NCBI RefSeq assembly: GCF_019279795.1
Contig: NC_056750.1
Location: 698,369,894 to 698,433,893, forward strand
Reading direction: 5' to 3'
Origin: Protopterus annectens
Taxonomy: Eukaryota; Chordata; Ceratodontiformes; Protopteridae
DNA length: 64,000 bases
Shown: piece after piece, positions 56,845 to 64,000 of the stretch
Numbering within the stretch: position 1 is the first letter of the stretch
Layout of the letters: every line of letters starts with the position of its first letter
Position numbers and translations under genes: made by a program
Notes under the pieces: model-generated
What the model saw: the letters and a program-made list of their open reading frames with translations, nothing else
What the model was told of the DNA's origin: nothing
Database searches by the model: none

Positions 56845-58921
56845 CACCCAGGCAGACGGACAATAGAGGTATGACTTCTGAATCCTACACAATTGCACTT
56901 TATAAGCACTTACACGAGTGCATGGATCATGCTATCCCTAATAGAACCAAGATGCTATCCTCCAAAAAAAAGGAAGCTAATCTGGTAGTCCTCTGCCATA
57001 AACAAACTCTACAACAGAAGAAAGAAACTGTTGCAAAAAAGAGTAAAATCCCATGACTGGAGGAACTCCCTGGTCAACCTCAGTAAGAAGCTGAGATCCC
57101 TCATAAAATCCTCCAAAGCTAGTTACGAAAACAAAATTGCCACTAACTCTAAAGACAACCACAAAGCATTCTATAGCTATGTCAAGAATCTCAATGGCAA
57201 CACTCAGATCTGCTCTGAGTTACAGCACAATGGCACTAAATATACAGAACCAACTGATATTGCCAACATCCTGGCAGATAGGTTCAGTGCTAACTTTACC
57301 CCTCTCTCACACTCTAGAGAGCCCATCTCTATACCAGAAGAATGCAAAGTTCCTGTAATCATGGCTGCACAGGTAAAAAACACACTCTCCAAAGCCAAGA
57401 ACACAGCATCCATTGGACCTGACAATATCCCAGGCTGTGTTCTACACGAACTACAGAATTAACTGGCACCCTACCTAAGTACCATGTTCAATCATAGCCT
57501 CACCTCAGACTTTGTGCCCACTGAATGGTGCACTGCGATGGTTATCCGACTCCACAAAGGGGGAGCCACGACAGACCACGGGAACTACTGCCCATTAGCC
57601 TGACCAGCTTGGTCTGCAAGGCCATGGAGCATATCATCATGGAACTCATAATCAAAGACATTGGTAATCTCCAAATTCTGGACCCTACCCAGTTTGGGTT
57701 TGTAAAAGCAGATCATGTCTCCTAAACCTGATTGACTTCTTTGAAGCAGTCACCAAAGCTATAGATGAGGGTAAGGTGGTTCACACAGCTTATCTAGATC
57801 TTGCCAAGGCTTTCAACACCATCCCACACTCTGGAATTGTAGATAAGCTCACTTAACTAGGTATAAATCCCTATGTCACAAGATGGGTTGCCAACTGGCT
57901 CACAGACAGAACCCACACTGTGAAAGTAGCAGACTCCAAATCTGAATTCAGACCAGTGACAAGTGGAGTACCACAGGGTTCAGTCCTGGGTCCTCTCCTG
58001 TTTGGTATGTACTTCTCTGAAGTACAGGCTAACACGGAAGGTCTTTGGCTAACAAAGTTTGCAGATGACTGCAAACTAGGAGCCATAATCGAAACTCCTA
58101 ACGATGTGGACATACTACAAAAGGGCCTCACTGAGACAGATGCCTGGTGTCAAAGCCAAATGCCAAAAAGTGTATCATCATCCCTTTTGGTAAAAACTCT
58201 GTACCCATGAACTACCACATAAGTGGTAGTCTACTTAACGCCGAAAGTGTGATGAGACCTTGGGACACAGGTGGACAGAAGTCTCTCCTTTGATAATCAC
58301 ATCGCCACAGTGGTCAGGAAATCCTTCTACGTGTCTCACCTCATCACAAAAGGTTTCCTATCCAGAAAAAAAGAGGTCATTGTTCCCCTCTACTCATCAC
58401 TCATTAGACCCATTATAGAGTACAATGCCCTTTTTGGTATGTACCTCACAAGACATCTACAACAACTGGAAAGGCCACAGAAATACCTCACAAAGAGGAT
58501 TACTGGCCTCAAACAGATGCCCTATGCAGACCGTCTCAAAAAACTCCAGCTTTCCTCTGTCACATATCGCTTACTCAGAGGCGATCTCTGCCTAACATAC
58601 AAAGCTATGTCAAACCCAGAGCTGTTGGACATGCTCCGCTTAAGGAAATCCCAATCCCTCCAAGCTACACGCTCTAGGGACCTAAACCTTGTCACCACAA
58701 TAAACAGAACATGCTGGAGGGATAGATTCCTGTCACAGAGATTTCCCATACTCTGGAACAGACTACCTATCTATTTCAAACAGTGCTCCTCATTAGCACT
58801 CTTCAAGAAAAATCTTGATGATTGGATGGGAAATAGGAAATTCACCCCAAGGATCACTTTTGTGGCACAGGAAAATAATTTTTCGACAGGGGCACAGGAA
58901 AATAATTTTCTTGGGTGGTGA
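56829..58921 (+). pseudogene. LINE ORF2 reverse transcriptase (younger plus copy)
   Basis: Pieces in different frames: 56,829-57,056 and 57,031-57,462 (linker, ILADRFSANFTPL, SIGPDNIPGCVLHEL); around 57,480-57,730 (LTSLVCKAMEHIIMEL and IKDIGNLQILDPTQFGF). Then 57,920-58,210 gives GVPQGSVLGPLLFGMYF and TKFADDCKLGA, with both catalytic aspartates. 58,271-58,921 gives the C-terminus (HLQQLERPQKYLTKRI, INRTCWRDRFLSQRFPILWN). At least five frame breaks, including one just after the FADD region near 58,160, rule out activity. An 18-bp phrase (caggaaaataattttyttg) is duplicated near 58,868 and 58,897. Confidence 0.87.
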
Positions 58922-58990
58922 ATGCCAGGGTACCTTTTTGGCTAGGCTTATATAGGCCCTAGGGCTAATAGCCTAATACCTACCTATGAA

Positions 58991-60160
58991 CATACCACAC
59001 ACCTTTCACCTGGCGAGGCTTTTGATGCGGTCCCCCATCAGACACAGTAGAAAAGTTAAATAAATTGGGAATAAACATTGTCTACTGGATTGAGACCAGG
59101 TTCAGAGATATGATGCAGGAAATGAAAATAATGGAAGCTACCTCCAGAGTGAAACCAGTCACCAGTGAAATCTCCAAGGGTTCATTGCTGCGGCCTCTCC
59201 TGTTTGGCATCTAATTCTCTGAAGAAAATCCAATACCAAAGAGCTCTAGGTGACTAAATTTGCAGAGGACTGCAAGCTAGGATAAATTACTGAATTCCCA
59301 AATTACGTAACCATCCTGCAGGAAGGTTTGTTCACAACAAATGGCTGGTGCCAGAATCATGGTCTGAACCTAAATGCCAAAAATGCATTATCATATACTT
59401 TGGGAAGTTATCTACCATGTAGAAATACCTCATCAACAATATGACCCCAAAAGTAGTCACAATTGTTGGGTGTTTGGAAAGTTATGTGGACACTTTAAAC
59501 CAATGTTTCCACTTTCATAAGAAAGTCCTTCTATATTGTGCAGCTCATTAGAAAAAGGAATGCCCCCCTTTACTCAGGGGTCATTATGCCAATCATTGAA
59601 TATAATGCCCCTTTTGCCATTTATCTGTCCAGACACATGCAACAGGAATGACCACAGGGATACCTTACTAAAAGAATATGAGGCCAAAACAATATGTGCT
59701 ATGTGGACCATCTCGAAGGCCTGTGACTATAATTGGTGTCCCATTACAGAGTGCTAAGAAATTACCTGTGTCTGGCATACAAGTCATCCTCTGACCCAAT
59801 ACAGATGAACCAAATGCACATCAGCAAGTCAAATGCTATCAGAAATACTTGGTCCAGCCATCTAAACCTCATTTGCAATATTAACAGCATGGTTTGGAGG
59901 GACAAGTATATCTCTCAGAGAAAACCACTTCTCTGGAACAGACTCATCATCTACTAAAACAAGTCACATCACTGCCCATATTCAAGCACAACTTTTATCA
60001 ATGGATGGGTAATAGTAAATTTACCCCAGGACTGTGCCTGTACTAGTAATGGACAGCTACAGCTCCTAAATGCTATATCCCATGCATGGGTCCCTCATAT
60101 TATCTCTAATTCATGGGTATACAGTAGGCTGACAACCATCACAGCCATTATAAGCCTAGC
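58991..60160 (+). pseudogene. Older plus-strand LINE copy, RT palm to 3' end
   Basis: Starts at once after the younger copy's terminus with EAFDAVPHQ, the D-x-A-K-A-F-D-x-x-P-H position. It continues with VTKFAEDCKLG (the catalytic box with A-E-D, so one catalytic Asp is lost), LNLNAKNAL, and, at 59,733-59,957, NYLCLAYKSSSDPIQMNQM and NSMVWRDKYISQRKPLLWN. The 3' untranslated part resembles the younger family's end around 60,150 (ATAAGCCTAGCC). Many stops. Together with 53,385-53,765 it forms one older element. Confidence 0.75.
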
Positions 60161-60499
60161 CATTCAAGGTGTCTCCCTTCCAGACAGTAAAACTTCCCTG
60201 TAAAGGTAGGGTTAGATCCAAGACCTGTTAAGCAGTGTGCCATTTGCGAAATAAGCTTAGAGCAGCTAGCTTGTCCATTAAATTTTACTACCATATCCTA
60301 GCATTAATAATATCTTGCCTTTAACCCAAGAAATATGTTTGTGTAACAGATAGCACTACAATATCTTAGCACTATATAACATTTTGCCCTTAACCCCAGA
60401 AATTAACCCAGTAGACACCTGTTAAAATTCCATCCTTAATCCTAAGCAGCCCACCCTTTTACAGGACCATTAAATATGGATATGCAATTTCCAAATGTC
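60161..60499. other. Spacer between two older LINE copies
   Basis: About 340 bp, AT-rich. A direct repeat is visible (CATATCCTAGCATTAATAATATCTTGCC at about 60,293 and CAATATCTTAGCACTATATAACATTTTGCC at about 60,360, roughly 65 bp apart, each followed by TTAACCC). It may be the leader of the following LINE. Confidence 0.4.
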
Positions 60500-63400
60500 T
60501 CTTGGCCAGTTTCGTAGACTTGGGCTTCCTTAGGCAATGAGAAACTGTCTCATGTTCTCAGACAACCAGTTAATCATTAAAGGAAATAACACAGTATGCA
60601 AGAGATGTAAATAAACAACTTCCTTAGAGGCAAAAAATCTTGCATACAAAAGAAGTTGTCAGGAATACCCACACTACATCCCTCCCACACACTGCTCCTC
60701 ACAAACACACAAATTTTCCTATGCTGAGGCACTGAAAAGAAACCTTCCTAAAACTCAGACATCCAAAGCCACCCAATGGCAATACTTGTTCTTAGCAGTC
60801 AGAAAAGTATACACCGAAAGCAACACCAAACAACTCACATAAGCCTACACCCAAAGGACCCCAATAGCAAAGTCCATAAGACAAGCATATACTTTACACA
60901 ATACTCTTGTCATTGGGGACTCCAATATATGCCCCACTCACCAGATTAGACAAGGAGAATACAATGGTCATTTGCATAACTGGAGAGAGGATCTGCAATA
61001 TCATGCGCTAAAGTGACTGCATGCCAGGCAGGTACCAATATGATTCTATCATAGTCCATGTGGGTGTAAATGATCTGAGTGTACCTCAGTGGACTATATG
61101 AAAAGAGACAAAATGGATCTCTCAGAATATGTGTCACAGATAGGTGCGACCCTTGCATTTAGCAGCATTCTACCTTCAACAATGATGATGCCAAAGTGAG
61201 AACATAAAATGATTGATTTTAATAATTGACTTGGTTTCTATTTTCACTCCAGGGGGATTCATTATCTGTCAGCATGGGAGGATGTGGTCAAAAGACCACA
61301 TTGCTCTGCCAAGGGTGGGCTGCACCTGCCCCTCTAGAATTCCAGATATTGACTAAAACTTTAGCCACACCTTAGAGTCTTTTTTAGGCATTGCCAAAAA
61401 GACAAAACTACCAACATAGTGAAAAAGTCTACAAACGACCTTAAAAGTGTTACTGCTCAATGCTTGGAGCCTAAACATAAAACTTCACACCCTTCAAGCC
61501 CTTCTCACTGTGGAGAATGTAGACATTTGTGCCATGACCAAGATTTGGTTTAAAGACATAGAACATATTCCAGAAGTGTAAGGCTACAGTTCCTTCCACA
61601 CAATTTGACCAACAACAACACAGACTGGGACCAAAGGTGAAGGTGTCAGAAACCATGCTAGCACCAAACTTACTTCTAGATTGGTTAAACAGGATGATAC
61701 CATGCAGCTCATCAACGTGAAAGAAACCACAGATAAGGTCAGCCACCATATCATGGCTAGCTACAGCTCACCATCTGTACCCTTAGAGTCTCATGACTCT
61801 TACCTAAAGCTACTAGAGGCACTCACCATCCAACCAAACACCCTATTCTTGGTTGACTATAGCTAACCCTCTATAGATTAGCAAACATACACTGCCTCAA
61901 ACTCACTGGCAGGATGCTTCCTGAACATTATTGACACAAGCACCCTGACACAGTGCATGCTCAAATCAGAGGATCAAGCTTACTGGATCTGGTACTCACC
62001 AACATGAGACAGCATGACACATACCCCCATGTCATGTCCTCTCTAGTGAGGTCAGATTACAAAGCTGTCTCACTTGAAGTAAAAATCAACCCAGAAAATC
62101 TAGCTAAACAGTAACAGTTAGGAACTATTCAAAGGCAAACTACATCCTGTTAGGTGACAGTTTGGAAAAATTCAAGGCTCCCATCAACAATAGCTACCTA
62201 TGCAGAATTATTCACACAGAGTCCCTATACAAACATGTAGCTGGCTGCATGGAGGCTACCATACCTACTAGAAATATACCTAAAATAAACACTAAAAATA
62301 AATCCCACCGGTGCAGTATTCATCTAAATAGGTATAAAAGTAAAGAAGAAAATTCATGGCTGAAATCCGGAACAGAAACTCCCTTAAAGAGAAGTACAAC
62401 TAAACAAGAAACTAAGATTTCTAAGTCCAACAAGGCCAACTATAAGGTCAGGATAGCCCTGCAGGCTAAGGACAGTCAGAAGGCTTTCTTCATTTATGTC
62501 TGGATAGGTAACACACTGCAGTGTGCTGAACTGGTGGTGAACAGTACCACCTTCGGTGATCAGGGTGACGTAGAAAATTTACTCACTGATAAATTCAACT
62601 CACATTTTGCCCCCACACACACCTCCCCAACTCCAATAGGTGAAATCCCCTCCAACATACTTCTACCAGCTGTCAGCAGGGACCAGATTGTGGCAGCACT
62701 CGCTAAAGTCAAGAGCACCACCTCCATGGGTCCCGTGTCCTAACAACATCCCCGGTTGCTTTTCAAACAGTGTAAAACATGACCTGTCAGGATCACTTGA
62801 GGCACTGTTCAACTACAGCCTTGATACAAGTTATATTCCAAGTGAATGAAAGACCACAACAGTCATTCTCCTCCACAAGGATGGACCATCAACCAACCCA
62901 AGAATTTTCATGAAAATTATAAACAAGGCCTTTCCAATTCACAGACACTGGATTCATCCCAATTTAGCATAGTTAAGGGAAGGTCATGTCTCCTTAGCCT
63001 AGCAGACTTTTTTGAGAAGGTCACCAAGGCAAAAGAGAATGGGAAAACAGTGCATACTGTACATCCTGAACTAGCTAAGACATTCACTATAATAACCAAC
63101 TCAGGCATTGTTGACAAGCTCTTTGAGTTAAGTGGAAACTCTTACACAACTTGTTGGATTGCTGATTGGCTCACAGACAGGACCCAAGAAGTCAGGATTG
63201 GTGAGACCACCTCCATCAAGAGACTGGTCACTAGTAGAGTACCTCAGGGATCGATGTTGGGCCTACTCCTGTTTGGCATCTACTTCTCAGAAGTCAAGAC
63301 TAATGTTCAAGGCCCCTGGCTCATCGAGTACAGAGATGATTGTAAATTGGGAGCTGTTATAGATTCATACCAAGATACCAACACCTTGCAAGTTGGTTTA

Positions 63401-64000
63401 ACACAGACACATGACTGGTGCCCAAGCTATAGCCTAAAACTCAATGCCAAAAAAGTGTTATAATGCCCTTTGGAAAACTGTCAACCCAAGTTAATTACTC
63501 TATCGATAAAGCACCCCCAAGAGTCAACCCAGTAGTAAGGGATCTGGGAAAAGAATGTTGAGAGCAAACTGGCCTACAGCTATGATAATAACAGAATTAT
63601 TCTATGTTACCAACTTATACGTAAAGGTATCGTACTCAGATCTAAGGAAATTATAGTAACACTCTACTCATCCCTTATCAGACTTGTCACTAAAAACAAT
63701 GCTCCCTTTGGCATGTATCTAACCAGACACTTGCAACAATTAGAATGCTCACAAAGTTTTCTCACCAGGAAAATTCAGGGCATGAATACCCTGTTCCAAG
63801 CTGATCACCTACAGGCTCTGTCTATGTATTCTGGTACTTACAGGCTGCTGAATCAGGGAATCTTTGCCTGCCTAACAGGGCCTCCTCAGATCCAGCCTTG
63901 ATGTATCTCTTTGCACATGCACAAAACAAACAGCACCAGCGACACTATATCCCGGGATCTGAACTTTACTTGTGACATAAACAGAACATGATGCTCAGAT
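60500..64000 (+). pseudogene. Older LINE copy running off the right edge
   Basis: ORF1 remains: LVIGDSNICPTHQI at about 60,910, VHVGVNDLS-like residues at about 61,060 (frame-broken) and GGLHLPL at about 61,315 (catalytic Asp of D-x-x-H changed to Gly). Endonuclease remains at 61,445-62,080: LLLNAWSLNIKLHTLQALL and ICAMTKIWFK, with QPNTLFLVDYS in place of MGDFN. RT: 62,162-62,743 (VENLLTDKFNSHFAP, TTSMGP), 62,846-63,463 (FSIVKGRSCLLSLADFFEKV, SRVPQGSMLGLLLFGIYF, and EYRDDCKLGAVI, where FADD has become YRDD) and 63,713-63,901 (C-terminal MYLTRHLQQLE). Same family as the younger copies but far older. Confidence 0.82.

Larger units (their letters stand above)
53766..58990 (+). mobile_element. 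Younger CR1/L2-like LINE with repeated 5' leader, about 5.2 kb
   Basis: The most complete copy of this family in the window. A leader with tandem repeats (53,774-54,610) is followed by about 380 bp of non-coding sequence, ORF1 with Cys motif and SGNH domain, ORF2 endonuclease and RT, and the 3' terminus CCTACCTATGAAC at about 58,990. It inserted into an older relative in the same orientation. Several frameshifts in ORF2 show it is no longer active. Confidence 0.85.

Overview
The window reads as non-coding nuclear DNA of a vertebrate with a large, transposon-rich genome. Evidence: degenerate retroelements of many clades nested in each other, long CA/GT and TA microsatellites, introns with GT..AG borders, and vertebrate-type DIRS, Penelope/Neptune, L1/Tx1, CR1/L2-like and Ty3/gypsy remains. 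This mixture suggests an amphibian, lungfish or another repeat-rich fish-grade lineage; that is inference only. No bacterial, viral or organellar gene block is present. All family assignments come from reading translated motifs by eye; no database was searched.

Layout. 1-5.2 kb: an L1/Tx1-like ORF2 remnant split by a 5'-truncated CR1/L2-like LINE, then a minus-strand Penelope-like element (PLE) split by a block carrying a telomere-like, (TA)n-flanked element. 6.3-10.3 kb: a decayed Ty3/gypsy element (gag, PR, RT-RNase H, IN, 3' LTR) whose integrase end is broken by a hairpin-rich insert. 11.3-20 kb: old LINE fragments, a 95-bp minisatellite, a MIR-like scrap and much unrecognised sequence. 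20.2-29.9 kb: three PLE traces and two convincing minus-strand exons (26,826-26,885 and 27,367-27,481) of an unidentified host gene. 30.15-36.4 kb: an almost complete DIRS element with inverted terminal repeats, internal complementary region, gag, RT-RNase H and tyrosine recombinase. 39.6-44.3 kb: four short inverted-repeat elements and another PLE. 44.7-64 kb: a pile-up of one LINE clade with an SGNH-esterase ORF1, in which two younger 4-5 kb copies have each split an older copy.

How the parts relate. The genes here belong to mobile elements, apart from the two exons. The DIRS parts fit together as one replicating unit: the internal complementary region is made of the two outer ends joined, as expected for a circular intermediate. 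The LINE nest gives a relative insertion order. The most unusual material is a set of small foldback elements (39,603-39,910, 40,292-40,792 and 43,947-44,345) whose inverted arms are unrelated in sequence although they share a central core, plus a related-looking (TA)n-flanked pair with a TTAGGG-like interior.
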